From: Pseudomonas sp. FP2335
GTDB taxonomy: Bacteria; Pseudomonadota; Gammaproteobacteria; Pseudomonadales; Pseudomonadaceae
Assembly (NCBI RefSeq): GCF_030687535.1
Contig: NZ_CP117437.1
Location: 3,803,501-3,867,500, forward strand
Length of the DNA stretch: 64,000 nucleotides
Direction: 5' to 3'
The notes beneath the pieces are model-generated. The model saw only the letters and a list, made by a program, of their open reading frames with translations, did not search any database and was not told the origin of the DNA. The translations under genes and the position numbers were made by a program. Below are positions 1-10,203 of this stretch, one piece after another (position 1 is the stretch's first letter; each line of letters opens with the position of its first letter).

Positions 1-273
1 GCACTGTACGCACTGATGATTGGCATGCCGATCGCCGGTTGGCTGGTCGTCAGTGCCGAAGGGCACTCGGTGATGTTCTATGGCATTGAACTGCCGCCGT
101 TGATCGCGGAGAACAAGGCACTGGCCAAAGAAATCGAGGGCTGGCATGTGTGGTTCGGCAAGGTCGGGTATTGGTTGATTGGGTTGCATGCATTGGCGGG
201 GATTTTTCACCATTACATCCTGCGCGATAACACGGCCTTGCGCATGATACCCGGCAAGCGCGCTACCCCATGA
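1..273 (+). CDS. Cytochrome b561 family protein (C-terminal part; 5' end outside the window)
   Basis: The reading frame is open from base 1 and ends at 273, so only the last 90 residues are present. The visible part has a membrane segment (ALMIGMPIAGWLVV), then the motif GWHVWFGKVGYWLIGLHALA containing two His residues in a helix, and a further HHY motif near the end. These fit the heme-ligating third and fourth helices of the bacterial b561 family, di-heme inner-membrane proteins that pass electrons from quinol. The stop overlaps the 3' end of the convergent desulfhydrase-like gene by 11 bases. The family call is good; the electron acceptor cannot be told. Confidence 0.8.
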   Translation, partial: ALYALMIGMPIAGWLVVSAEGHSVMFYGIELPPLIAENKALAKEIEGWHVWFGKVGYWLIGLHALAGIFHHYILRDNTALRMIPGKRATP

Positions 274-1147
274 AACCCCGGCGGCCCTGAAGGCCGCCAG
301 TGTGGATGAAGATCAGACGGGTGCCGGGCCGAAAACGCCCGGCTTCGATCTGCTGCTTCAAGGCCAGCAGCGCTTTGCCGGTGTAGAGCGGTTCCAGGGG
401 CAGGCCGCAGGCCTTTTCTGTTTGCTCGATAAAGTCCAGCAGCAGCGGATCGACCTTGGCAAAACCACCTCGGCTGGCGTCCAGCAGTTCATAACCGCCC
501 CGCACGATAGCCTCCACGTTCTGCGCCACACCATGGTCGTCCGGTACCGCCATAGCGCCGTACACCGGGTGTGCGCCCGTCTCCGCCAATGCCAATCCGG
601 CCAACGTGGTGCCGGTGCCCGCCGCCAGCCACCAGGCGTCGTAGTCGGCCCAGCCCAGCACGTGCAACTGCGCGCGAACCTGCTCGATGAGCACGCCGCA
701 ACCTGTTGCACCGGCGAGCCCGCCGCCACCTTCGGGCACCGCATGCAGATCGGGATATTGCTCACGCCACGGCGTCCAGAACCCCGGCTGATGCCGCGCG
801 CGATAGCCGCCATAACCCAGCCAGTGCAGTTGCATGCCGAAGGCTTTCAGGTCGAGTACGGTGGGCGTGTCCTGGGGATGGCCGCGCAGCAGGCCCACAG
901 TCGGAAAACCAAAGCGCTTGCCCGCCGCCGCCAGCGCATGCAGATGGTTGGAGTAGGCGCCGCCCAGGCTGATGATGCCTTGGGCGTTGTGCGCTTGCGC
1001 CAGGTGCCCGCTGAGCTTGAACCACTTGTTGCCGCTGATCAGCGGGTCGATGCGATCCAGGCGCAGCACGGCCAACTCGACGCCTTGCAGCCAGTCCAGG
1101 CGCAAGGGCTCAAGGGGAGCGTGGGGAAGCCAGTCAAACGGGCCCAT
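263..1147 (-). CDS. PLP-dependent D-cysteine desulfhydrase / ACC deaminase family enzyme
   Basis: This is a fold-type II PLP enzyme of the 1-aminocyclopropane-1-carboxylate deaminase/D-cysteine desulfhydrase family. SGNKWFKL carries the Schiff-base Lys (about residue 44), followed by GGAYSNHLHALAAAGK and a phosphate-binding glycine loop AAGTGTTLAG. The end, FIHTGGLQG, is also typical. The frame extends upstream to a TTG at 1168, but the ATG at 1147 (MGPFDW...) with GAG nine bases upstream looks the better start; the ATG at 1156 is an alternative. The product is about 294 residues. True ACC deaminases are longer, and family assignments are often wrong, so substrate is left open (D-cysteine or a related D-amino acid). 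It is convergent with the b561 gene and lies downstream of fadH on the same strand. Confidence 0.8.
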   Translation of the reverse strand: MGPFDWLPHAPLEPLRLDWLQGVELAVLRLDRIDPLISGNKWFKLSGHLAQAHNAQGIISLGGAYSNHLHALAAAGKRFGFPTVGLLRGHPQDTPTVLDLKAFGMQLHWLGYGGYRARHQPGFWTPWREQYPDLHAVPEGGGGLAGATGCGVLIEQVRAQLHVLGWADYDAWWLAAGTGTTLAGLALAETGAHPVYGAMAVPDDHGVAQNVEAIVRGGYELLDASRGGFAKVDPLLLDFIEQTEKACGLPLEPLYTGKALLALKQQIEAGRFRPGTRLIFIHTGGLQGRRGFMG

Positions 1148-1189
1148 CAGGTGCATCTCTGTGCGCAAAGGGCCCGTAGTCTATGTGCC

Positions 1190-3289
<2,100 letters not shown>

Positions 3290-3441
3290 TTATGTCCCAC
3301 AGACTAAGAGGCACTGGACTACGGCTCAATGACCGAAACTGACAAGTTATTGATCCAAATGCGCAGCGCCCCTTGGCAAGCCGCCCCATGGGCCCTACCC
3401 TAGTCGGCGAACCCTGCACACGGTCTGTTGTCTGTTGCCCC

Positions 3442-4572
3442 ATGCGTAAACTTCTAGCTTTTACCGTCTCCCTGGCCCTGGTTGCCGCCGTCACCACGTA
3501 TCTGGTCTGGACCCAGGAGCGCCCTGTGGCGCATTACCTGTCAGACCTGCGCATTACCCTTGCGGTGAACGAAGGGGTGCCGGCCGATCGTGGCAACCTG
3601 CTGGGCATCCAGCCGGAACTGTTCCCTGCCGACTACCAGAGCCTGGAACGCCTGCACCTGAAGCTGGCGGCCTATCTGCAAAATGCCCGGGATCAGGGGC
3701 TGATCAACCCCAAGACCATCGTGGTGCTGCCGGAACATATCGGCACCTGGCTGATGCTCACCGGCGAAAAAAATGAGGTCTACCAGGCCCTGCACGCGAA
3801 GGATGCGATGAACTGGCTGTCGGCCAGCAACCCCTTGCTGTTCGCCCGTGCCTGGATCAGCGCCACCGGCGATAACCGCATGGACGATGCCTACCTGCGC
3901 ATGAAAGCCTCCGGCATGGCGCGGGACTATCAGTTGGTGTTCGGCGGCTTGGCCAAGGAGTTCGGCGTCACCCTGGTGGCCGGCTCCATCGCCCTGCCCA
4001 ACCCGAGTGTGAGCCAGGGGCAACTGCAGGTCGGCCATGGCGCGCTGTACAACGCCAGTCTGGTGTTCAGCGCCGAAGGCCTACCGGTGGGCCAGCCGCA
4101 GCGCCAGCTCTACCCGATCTACGATGAGCGCGGCTTTATCACGCCAGGCGATGAGAACGTCGTCAGCGTGGTCGACACACCGGCCGGCCGCCTCGGCGTG
4201 CTGGTAGGCAGTGACAGTTGGTATCCGGACAACTACCGCAAACTCAACGAACAAGGCGCTCAACTGATCGCAGTGCCGGCCTTTGTGCTCGGTCGCGATA
4301 CCTGGGACCGACCGTGGCGCGGGTTCAAAAGCGTGTCGACACCGCCGGAAATCAGCCTCAAGCCCGAAGAACTCAGCGAAGGCGAGGCCTGGCGCCGCCT
4401 CACCCTGATCAGCCAACAACCCATCAGCCAGGCAACCGCCGGCATGAGCGTGTTTTTGCGCGGGCAATTCTGGGACCTGGGCACCGCCGGCCACAGCTTC
4501 CTGAGCGACAACGGGCAGATCAGCGCCGACGGTGAAGCCCGTGGCGCGCGCATGTTGAATGTCTGGCTGTGA
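3442..4572 (+). CDS. Carbon-nitrogen hydrolase (nitrilase) fold protein, catalytic residues apparently lost
   Basis: The 376-residue product begins with a signal anchor (MRKLLAFTVSLALVAAVTTYLVW) and continues as a nitrilase-superfamily domain. The family triad is Glu-Lys-Cys. Glu98 is present (VVLPEHIG), but the usual Lys in the RK-hydrophobic motif reads RQLYP (Gln222). The usual Cys in the I-C-x-D-x-x-x-P elbow reads LVGSDSWYP, giving Gly256. If this alignment by eye is right the protein is not an amidase and may be a periplasm-facing binding protein. The start at 3442 is preferred over the in-frame ATG at 3373 because it gives a clean N-terminal membrane segment. Its stop overlaps the GTG start of the AraC regulator by four bases, so the two are translationally coupled. 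Confidence 0.7.
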   Translation: MRKLLAFTVSLALVAAVTTYLVWTQERPVAHYLSDLRITLAVNEGVPADRGNLLGIQPELFPADYQSLERLHLKLAAYLQNARDQGLINPKTIVVLPEHIGTWLMLTGEKNEVYQALHAKDAMNWLSASNPLLFARAWISATGDNRMDDAYLRMKASGMARDYQLVFGGLAKEFGVTLVAGSIALPNPSVSQGQLQVGHGALYNASLVFSAEGLPVGQPQRQLYPIYDERGFITPGDENVVSVVDTPAGRLGVLVGSDSWYPDNYRKLNEQGAQLIAVPAFVLGRDTWDRPWRGFKSVSTPPEISLKPEELSEGEAWRRLTLISQQPISQATAGMSVFLRGQFWDLGTAGHSFLSDNGQISADGEARGARMLNVWL

Positions 4573-5603
4573 AACCGGTGCGCCTGGGGGATCTGTCGGT
4601 GGGCTTTGTGCACACCTTGGCAGATGCCATTCAAAGCCACGGACTGGACCCGCAACCGCTACTGCTGCAATACGGCCTGGACCCTGCGCGTCTCGCCGAA
4701 GCCGGTGCGCGGTTATCGATCCCCCGTTACATGCGCCTGGGCCACGCGGCCATCCAGCTCACTGGCGACCCGAGCCTGGGCCTGCGCATGGGCCAGCTCA
4801 GCCGGCTGAGCCAGGCGGGCCTGGCCGGGGTCACCGCCGCCCAGGCGCCCAACGTTCGTGAAGCCGCACGCACGCTGACGCGTTTTGAAGCGTTGTACGG
4901 CTCCAACTATCGCGGGCAATCGAGTTTTCATGAGGACGCCGAGGGCGCCTGGCTGCGCTTCTATTCCATCAGCCCCTACAACGCCTACAACCGCTTTGTG
5001 GTGGATTCGATCATCGCCGGCTGGCTGCACCAGCTATCGAGCCTGGCCCAACAGCCGGTGCAGGCACAACGCATTGAAATCGAATTTGAAGCACCGGACT
5101 ACAGCGAACAATACAACCGGCTGGGCGACAGCCCGGTGCAGTTTGGTGCCGCGTCCAATCAGCTGCGCCTGAACCAATCCACCCTGGCCCTGCGCAATCC
5201 ACAACATTGCCCCAGTACCTGGCATTTGTTGTTGCAATTGTGTGAACGGGAATTGGAGCAGTTGACCCGCACCCGCAGCCTGCGCGAGCGCATTACCCGG
5301 TTGCTCGGGCCGATGCTCAATGGCGGCCGGGAACCCGACCTGGAAGAAGTGGCGGCACGCTTGAAGCTGCCGACCTGGACATTGCGCCGCAAACTGGCCG
5401 ACGAAGGTACCCAGTTCCGCGCGATTCTCAACGACACCCGCCGCGACTTGGCCATGACCTACATTCGCGATACGGAGTTGGCGTTCGGCGAGATCGCCTA
5501 CTTGCTCGGTTTTGCCTCGGCCCAGGCGTTTCAACGGGCGTTCAGGCGATGGAACAACCAGACCCCAGGGGAATTTCGCCGCAGTCAGCGGCATTCCGCC
5601 TGA
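4569..5603 (+). CDS. AraC family transcriptional regulator (ArgR/OruR-like architecture)
   Basis: This 344-residue regulator has an N-terminal ligand-type domain (DUF4066-like 'Arabinose_bd' region, residues about 20-215). A C-terminal double helix-turn-helix follows: the first helix pair is around LEEVAARLKLPTWTLRRKL and the second around FGEIAYLLGFASAQAFQRAF, ending in the typical P-G-E-F-R. The start is GTG, in the overlap GTGA with the stop of the nitrilase-like gene. This coupling suggests the two work together, with the nitrilase-fold partner perhaps modulating signal supply. The targets are not apparent from the sequence. Confidence 0.88.
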   Translation: MKPVRLGDLSVGFVHTLADAIQSHGLDPQPLLLQYGLDPARLAEAGARLSIPRYMRLGHAAIQLTGDPSLGLRMGQLSRLSQAGLAGVTAAQAPNVREAARTLTRFEALYGSNYRGQSSFHEDAEGAWLRFYSISPYNAYNRFVVDSIIAGWLHQLSSLAQQPVQAQRIEIEFEAPDYSEQYNRLGDSPVQFGAASNQLRLNQSTLALRNPQHCPSTWHLLLQLCERELEQLTRTRSLRERITRLLGPMLNGGREPDLEEVAARLKLPTWTLRRKLADEGTQFRAILNDTRRDLAMTYIRDTELAFGEIAYLLGFASAQAFQRAFRRWNNQTPGEFRRSQRHSA

Positions 5604-5611
5604 AGTCGGTC

Positions 5612-5698
5612 TTACAGCTCGGTGGCATCGTCTGCGGGTTCCAGCGGGTCCAACTCAATCGCGTGGTACTCGAGCAGTTCTTCCTGGTAGTCGTCCAT
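5612..5698 (-). CDS. 28-residue acidic microprotein
   Basis: A short ORF begins with ATG at 5698 (MDDYQEELLEY...) and ends with TAA at 5612. GGAG is placed six bases before the start (GGAGCCCACCATG). Eleven of 28 residues are Asp or Glu and only one is His, so the peptide is very acidic. It ends in ...PADDATEL. It is convergent with the AraC gene and ends nine bases from that stop. I do not recognise a function. Good RBS placement and a protein-like composition argue for a real gene; conservation would decide it. Confidence 0.55.
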   Translation of the reverse strand: MDDYQEELLEYHAIELDPLEPADDATEL

Positions 5699-5850
5699 GG
5701 TGGGCTCCTTGTCTGATTGAAAGCGGTTGCAGATAAATGACCTGCCTGACCAGCCTAAAGTGCCGTTATGACGAAAAAAAGTCAGCGTCATGACGTTCCT
5801 GCACCTCAGGATTAAACGTAGCAGCGTTGTGTCGATTTAGCACTTGGGTT

Positions 5851-5872
5851 TTTAGTTGCAATTGCAATTATA
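5851..5872. promoter_or_regulatory. Imperfect copy of the MarR-type palindrome upstream of the truncated E1 gene
   Basis: AGTTGCAATTGCAATT contains the perfect 12-bp core TTGCAATTGCAA (5856-5867). The outer positions match the palindrome at 7455-7490 except one base of the inner flank (G5855 against T5868). It sits about 50 bases before the ATG at 5921 and overlaps a possible -10 (ATTATA, 5867-5872) with TTGGGT (5844-5849) as -35. This suggests the adjacent MarR protein represses this gene too. Confidence 0.6.
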
Positions 5873-5920
5873 TGTGAAACTCCATTAGGGTACGGCCATC
5901 CGTCTTCAGGGAGCCCACCC

Positions 5921-6925
5921 ATGCCCGCCTCTACTGCCCACGCCGCACAACTTTGCATCGCGGCGCTCGATAGCGCCGCGCACTCGCACAATTCGCCGCT
6001 ATACACGGTGATGACCATGGCCAACACCCTGGAATCGAGCAGGCAGGCCTGGGTGATTCGCGCTCAGTCCCGCTCGCGGCGGGTAGGCAGCTGGCCCACC
6101 TGGTTCGCGCGCAATACCGCGGAAAAACCGCTGCTGTACCTGCACAGCGCCGCGTCGTCGGCGCAATTGTGTGCGCTGTCCGGGCAGACGGCACAGCGCG
6201 GCATTCTGTGCAATGACATCGAAAACCACCCTTCCGCCTGGCCCAAGGGCGCACAACCGTCCTTGCCGTTGTGGCTCGCGACCAACCCGCATTGCATGCC
6301 ATACGATCCGGCTTCGGGCGCAGAAACCCGGGCGATTGTGCTGGCGGGGTTGCAGGCACTGTATGTCGACGGCAAACCTGGGTTCTATTACCTGGCGCTG
6401 CATGATCAAGACGGTGCGCGCACCTTGAGCGAGCAAGACCGTGAGGACGCGCTCAAGGGCATGTATCCGCTACAGCGAGGGCATACGGGTGATGTGCGCT
6501 TGCTCGGCGCTGGTCAGGCGCTTGAAGAGGTCGTCCACGCCGCGCGGCTGCTCAAGCAAGATTGGACTATCCGCGCACAACTATGGAGTTGCCCCAGCTA
6601 CACGCGCCTGGCCCGTGAAGCGGCAGGCGCCGAACGCTGGAACCGCCTGCACCCCACAGCGCCCCGGCGCGGTTGCCACTTGCGCAGTTGCCTGTCGGGG
6701 AGTGACGCGCCGGTGATCGCTGTCACAGGTTACCCGCAGCCGATCGTTGATCAGTTGGCGGGCTATGTGGATGCCCGGTTTGTACCGCTGGGGGCGGGAA
6801 CGGTGCAGGCTTCGGCGCCGAGTCGGTATTGGATTGTGGTGGCGGCGCTCAGGGCTTTGGCCGATGAGGGGCGTATCGATTCACAGCAGGTAGAAACGGC
6901 GATGGCCCGCTATCGACTGTCATGA
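5921..6925 (+). CDS. Truncated AceE-type E1 paralogue (pyrimidine-binding and C-terminal transketolase domains only)
   Basis: The 334-residue product aligns by eye with the last third of the E1 enzyme encoded at 7542-10202. Compare EDALKGMYPLQRG with EDGILKGIYPLTQ, AERWNRLHPTAPRR with VERWNLLHPQSEPR, and the ends VVAALRALADEGRI and ALAALKALADDGVI. The whole thiamine diphosphate pyrophosphate-binding domain (GDG...N) is absent. The segment matching the partner's GEGLQHDDGHSH reads GILCNDIENHPS. It therefore cannot be an independent E1 enzyme; it may be a regulatory subunit or a decaying duplicate. The start at ATG 5921 has GGGAGCCCACCC before it. A MarR-type operator lies 50 bases upstream. 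Convergent with the marR gene. Confidence 0.75.
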   Translation: MPASTAHAAQLCIAALDSAAHSHNSPLYTVMTMANTLESSRQAWVIRAQSRSRRVGSWPTWFARNTAEKPLLYLHSAASSAQLCALSGQTAQRGILCNDIENHPSAWPKGAQPSLPLWLATNPHCMPYDPASGAETRAIVLAGLQALYVDGKPGFYYLALHDQDGARTLSEQDREDALKGMYPLQRGHTGDVRLLGAGQALEEVVHAARLLKQDWTIRAQLWSCPSYTRLAREAAGAERWNRLHPTAPRRGCHLRSCLSGSDAPVIAVTGYPQPIVDQLAGYVDARFVPLGAGTVQASAPSRYWIVVAALRALADEGRIDSQQVETAMARYRLS

Positions 6926-6943
6926 AGTGGACTGCAAGGTTCT

Positions 6944-7396
6944 TCAGATCTTGCTGCGACTGCGCACTGCCAACGTGGCTGTGCGCTCCAGGGTATCGGC
7001 AAACACCTGGCGCTGCTCCGGTTCAATTTGCGACAGGAACAACTCATCCACCGTGCTTTCGTAGATCTTCCACATTTTCTTGCGCAGCACTTTGCCCGCC
7101 TCCGTGATGGTGGCGAATGACCCGCGGCCATCGCCGTCAAAACGCGAACGCACCACCAGCCCGTCTTTTTCCAGGCGGTCCACCAGCCGCGTGAGGTTGT
7201 AGCGCTCGATGGCCAGTACATCCGCCAGTTCATGCATGCGGCGGGTGCCCTCGGGGCCGCTTTCCAGGCCCCACAAGGCGTCGTACCAGGCATACGCCGG
7301 CAATCCGGCAGCGGCCAGGCGCCGTTCGATTTCACGGATGACGGTCCTGTGGGCCCTGACAAAACGGAACCATACGTCCGGCTCTTTCGACGACAT
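6944..7396 (-). CDS. MarR family transcriptional regulator
   Basis: The 150-residue winged-helix regulator contains HELADVLAIERYNLTRLVDRLEKDGLV, the MarR recognition helix region, and the wing FDGDGRGSFATITEAGKVL with the family D-x-R-G pattern. The ATG at 7396 (MSSKEPDVW) is preferred over a TTG at 7420. It is divergent from the E1 gene at 7542, and the shared 150-bp region holds a 36-bp perfect palindrome. A second copy of the core lies before the truncated E1 paralogue at 5921, so this regulator probably represses both genes and is released by a metabolite of their pathway. Confidence 0.9.
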   Translation of the reverse strand: MSSKEPDVWFRFVRAHRTVIREIERRLAAAGLPAYAWYDALWGLESGPEGTRRMHELADVLAIERYNLTRLVDRLEKDGLVVRSRFDGDGRGSFATITEAGKVLRKKMWKIYESTVDELFLSQIEPEQRQVFADTLERTATLAVRSRSKI

Positions 7397-7454
7397 GCAA
7401 CACCATCCGGGGAATTTCAAGAAGGTTGCAATAGTAGCTCATCCCGCGTTAGAT

Positions 7455-7490
7455 TCGGCCATGTAGTTGCAATTGCAACTACATGGCCGA
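7455..7490. promoter_or_regulatory. 36-bp perfect palindrome, probable MarR operator
   Basis: All 18 base pairs on each side of the centre (7472/7473) are complementary, with the core GTTGCAATTGCAAC and outer arms reading TCGGCCATGTA. It lies between the divergent marR and E1 genes. MarR dimers typically bind 16-20 bp palindromes, so the extra arms may serve a second dimer. A further half site (GGTTGCAAT, about 7425-7433) lies closer to marR. Confidence 0.75.
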
Positions 7491-7541
7491 CACTCCCACA
7501 AAGAGCCCGCCACCTGAAATCCGCCTAGCCTGGAGCCTCAC

Positions 7542-10202
7542 ATGTCCCCGAACAACGCAGTCAGACACGACGACGACCCACAGGAAACCCGCGAGTGGCT
7601 GGAGTCCATCGAATCGGTGTTGTCCACCGAAGGCCGCCCGCGCGCCCACTACCTGATCGATCAGTTGCTGGATTTCGACGTTGCGCGCCATGGTGATTTC
7701 TACGGACGGGTGACCACCCCCTACGTCAACACCATTGCGGTGGACCGCCAATTGCCCTACCCCGGCAACCTGGCCATCGAGCGGCGCACCAATGCCTACA
7801 TCCGCTGGAACGCCATGGCCATGGTGTTGCGGGCGGGCAAACACTCCGGTGTCGGTGGGCATATCGCTACCTATGCGTCAGCCGCCGTGCTGTATGACGT
7901 AGGTTTCGACCACTTCTTCCGTGGCCGAACCGACACTTTTGACGGCGACCTGGTGTACATCCAGGGCCACTCCTCACCCGGCATCTATGGCCGCGCCTAT
8001 CTCGAAGGCCGCATCAGCGAGGCGCAACTGGACAACTTCCGTCGCGAGGCCGGTGGCGAGGGTATTTCCTCGTATCCGCATCCACGACTGATGCCGGATT
8101 TCTGGCAATTTCCTACGGTGTCCATGGGCCTCGGGCCGATCACCGCGGCGTACCAGGCGCGCTTTATGCGTTACCTGGAATTACGCGGCCTCAAGCAGCA
8201 CCAGGGCCGTAAAGTCTGGGCGTTCCTGGGCGACGGCGAGATGGACCAACCGGAATCCCTGGCGGCGATTTCCCTGGCCGGGCGCGAGAAACTCGACAAC
8301 CTGATCTTTGTCGTCAACTGCAACCTGCAACGGCTGGACGGTCCGGTACGCGGCAACGCCAAAGTGATCCAGGAATTCGAAAGCCTGTACCGCGCCGCCG
8401 GCTGGAACGTGATCAAGGTCATCTGGGGCGGCGGCTGGGATGCCCTGCTGGAGAAAGACCAGACCGGCCTGCTGCGCCAACGCATGATGGAATGCGTGGA
8501 TGGCGACTATCAAAACTACAAGTCCCAGAACGGCGCCTACGTGCGTGAACATTTCTTCGGCAAATACCCGGAGCTGCTGGCACTGGTTGCAGATATGTCC
8601 GACGACGACATCTGGAAGCTCTCACGAGGCGGGCATGATCCGGACAAGGTCTATAACGCCTACGCCGCCGCCATGCGTCACACCGGCCAACCCACGGTGA
8701 TCCTGGCGAAAACCGTCAAGGGCTACGGCATGGGCGAAGCCGGCGAAGGCCAGAACATCAATCACCAGCTGAAGAAAATGGGCGCTGATGCCGTGAAGGC
8801 GTTTCGCGACCGCTTCGACCTGGAAGTGGCCGACGAACAACTCGCCGAGACTCCCTACATCAAACCTGCCGCCGACAGTGAAGAAGCGCGCTACTTCGCC
8901 GCCCGCCGACAGGCGTTGGGCGGCTATGTGCCTGCGCGTCACAGCGCCGTGGAGTCGCTGCAGATCCCTGAGCTATCGGCCTTCGGCGCCCAGCTCAAGG
9001 ACACCGGCGAGCGCTCGATTTCCACCACCATGGCCTTCGTGCGCATCCTCGGCACGCTGCTCAAGGACCCGCACCTGGGCAAACTGATAGTGCCCATCGT
9101 GCCGGATGAATCGCGCACCTTCGGCATGGAAAGCCTGTTTCGCCAGATAGGCATCCACTCTGCCGTCGGACAGCTCTATACGCCGCAGGACGCCGGGCAA
9201 TTGAGCTACTACAAGGAGAGCAAGGACGGGCAGATCATGCAGGAAGGTCTGAATGAGTCCGGCGCGATTTCCGCATGGATTGCGGCGAGTACGTCCTACA
9301 GCAACCACGGTTTGATGACCGTGCCGTTCTACATTTTCTACTCGATGTTCGGTTTTCAGCGCATCGGTGACCTGGCCTGGGCAGCAGGCGATGCGCGGGC
9401 ACGGGGTTTCCTGCTGGGCGCCACCGCCGGACGTACTACGCTGATGGGCGAAGGCTTGCAGCATGACGATGGTCACAGCCATATCCTGTCGTCGGTGATT
9501 CCGTGCTGCGTGTCCTACGACCCAACCTTTGCCTACGAGCTCGCGGTAATTATTCGCGAGGGCATGCGGCGCATGTATGTCGAGCAGGAGGACATTTACT
9601 ACTACATCACCCTACTCAACGAAAACTACCCGCACCCGGCGATGCCAGACGGTGTGGAGGATGGCATTCTCAAGGGCATTTACCCGCTCACCCAACACGC
9701 GCAGGCGCAGGTACAACTGATGGGCAGCGGTTCGATCCTGCGGGAAGTGATTGCGGCTGCCGAGTTACTGGAGAAGGATTTCTGCGTGCACAGCACTGTG
9801 TGGAGCGCGACCAGCCTCACCGAACTACGCCGTAACGGGCATGAGGTGGAACGCTGGAACCTGTTGCACCCGCAGAGCGAGCCCCGAGTGAGCTATGTCG
9901 AACAATGCCTGGCCGGTCAAACCGGGCCGGTGGTGGTGGCGACGGACTACATGAAGTTGTTTGCCGATCAGATTCGCCCGTTCGTCCCCGGCCGCCGCTT
10001 TGTTGCCTTGGGCACCGATGGCTTTGGGCAATCGGATACGCGGGAAACCTTGCGTGCGTTCTTCGAGGTGGACCGCCACTTCATCGCACTGGCGGCGCTC
10101 AAGGCGCTGGCGGATGACGGCGTGATCGGTCGCGATAAAGTCAGTGAAGCGATCAGACGCTACGGGATCAACGTCGACAAGGCCAACCCCGTGACGGTCT
10201 GA
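7542..10202 (+). CDS. Homodimeric AceE-type 2-oxoacid dehydrogenase E1 component (MdeB-like)
   Basis: The 886-residue product is a homodimeric E1 of the pyruvate dehydrogenase AceE family, a thiamine diphosphate enzyme that decarboxylates a 2-oxoacid and acylates the E2 lipoyl domain. The TPP motif begins at GDGEMDQPES (230-232) and ends at NCN (259-261). PYR-domain landmarks GEGLQHDDGHSH and a C-terminal domain (VATDYMKLFADQIRPF) follow. No E2 or E3 gene lies next to it, so it would have to borrow another complex. Related enzymes such as P. putida MdeB act on 2-oxobutyrate from methionine breakdown, but no methionine gamma-lyase gene is present here. The real substrate is therefore open. The MarR-type operator sits 52 bases upstream of the start. 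Confidence 0.88.
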   Translation: MSPNNAVRHDDDPQETREWLESIESVLSTEGRPRAHYLIDQLLDFDVARHGDFYGRVTTPYVNTIAVDRQLPYPGNLAIERRTNAYIRWNAMAMVLRAGKHSGVGGHIATYASAAVLYDVGFDHFFRGRTDTFDGDLVYIQGHSSPGIYGRAYLEGRISEAQLDNFRREAGGEGISSYPHPRLMPDFWQFPTVSMGLGPITAAYQARFMRYLELRGLKQHQGRKVWAFLGDGEMDQPESLAAISLAGREKLDNLIFVVNCNLQRLDGPVRGNAKVIQEFESLYRAAGWNVIKVIWGGGWDALLEKDQTGLLRQRMMECVDGDYQNYKSQNGAYVREHFFGKYPELLALVADMSDDDIWKLSRGGHDPDKVYNAYAAAMRHTGQPTVILAKTVKGYGMGEAGEGQNINHQLKKMGADAVKAFRDRFDLEVADEQLAETPYIKPAADSEEARYFAARRQALGGYVPARHSAVESLQIPELSAFGAQLKDTGERSISTTMAFVRILGTLLKDPHLGKLIVPIVPDESRTFGMESLFRQIGIHSAVGQLYTPQDAGQLSYYKESKDGQIMQEGLNESGAISAWIAASTSYSNHGLMTVPFYIFYSMFGFQRIGDLAWAAGDARARGFLLGATAGRTTLMGEGLQHDDGHSHILSSVIPCCVSYDPTFAYELAVIIREGMRRMYVEQEDIYYYITLLNENYPHPAMPDGVEDGILKGIYPLTQHAQAQVQLMGSGSILREVIAAAELLEKDFCVHSTVWSATSLTELRRNGHEVERWNLLHPQSEPRVSYVEQCLAGQTGPVVVATDYMKLFADQIRPFVPGRRFVALGTDGFGQSDTRETLRAFFEVDRHFIALAALKALADDGVIGRDKVSEAIRRYGINVDKANPVTV

Positions 10203-10203
10203 T

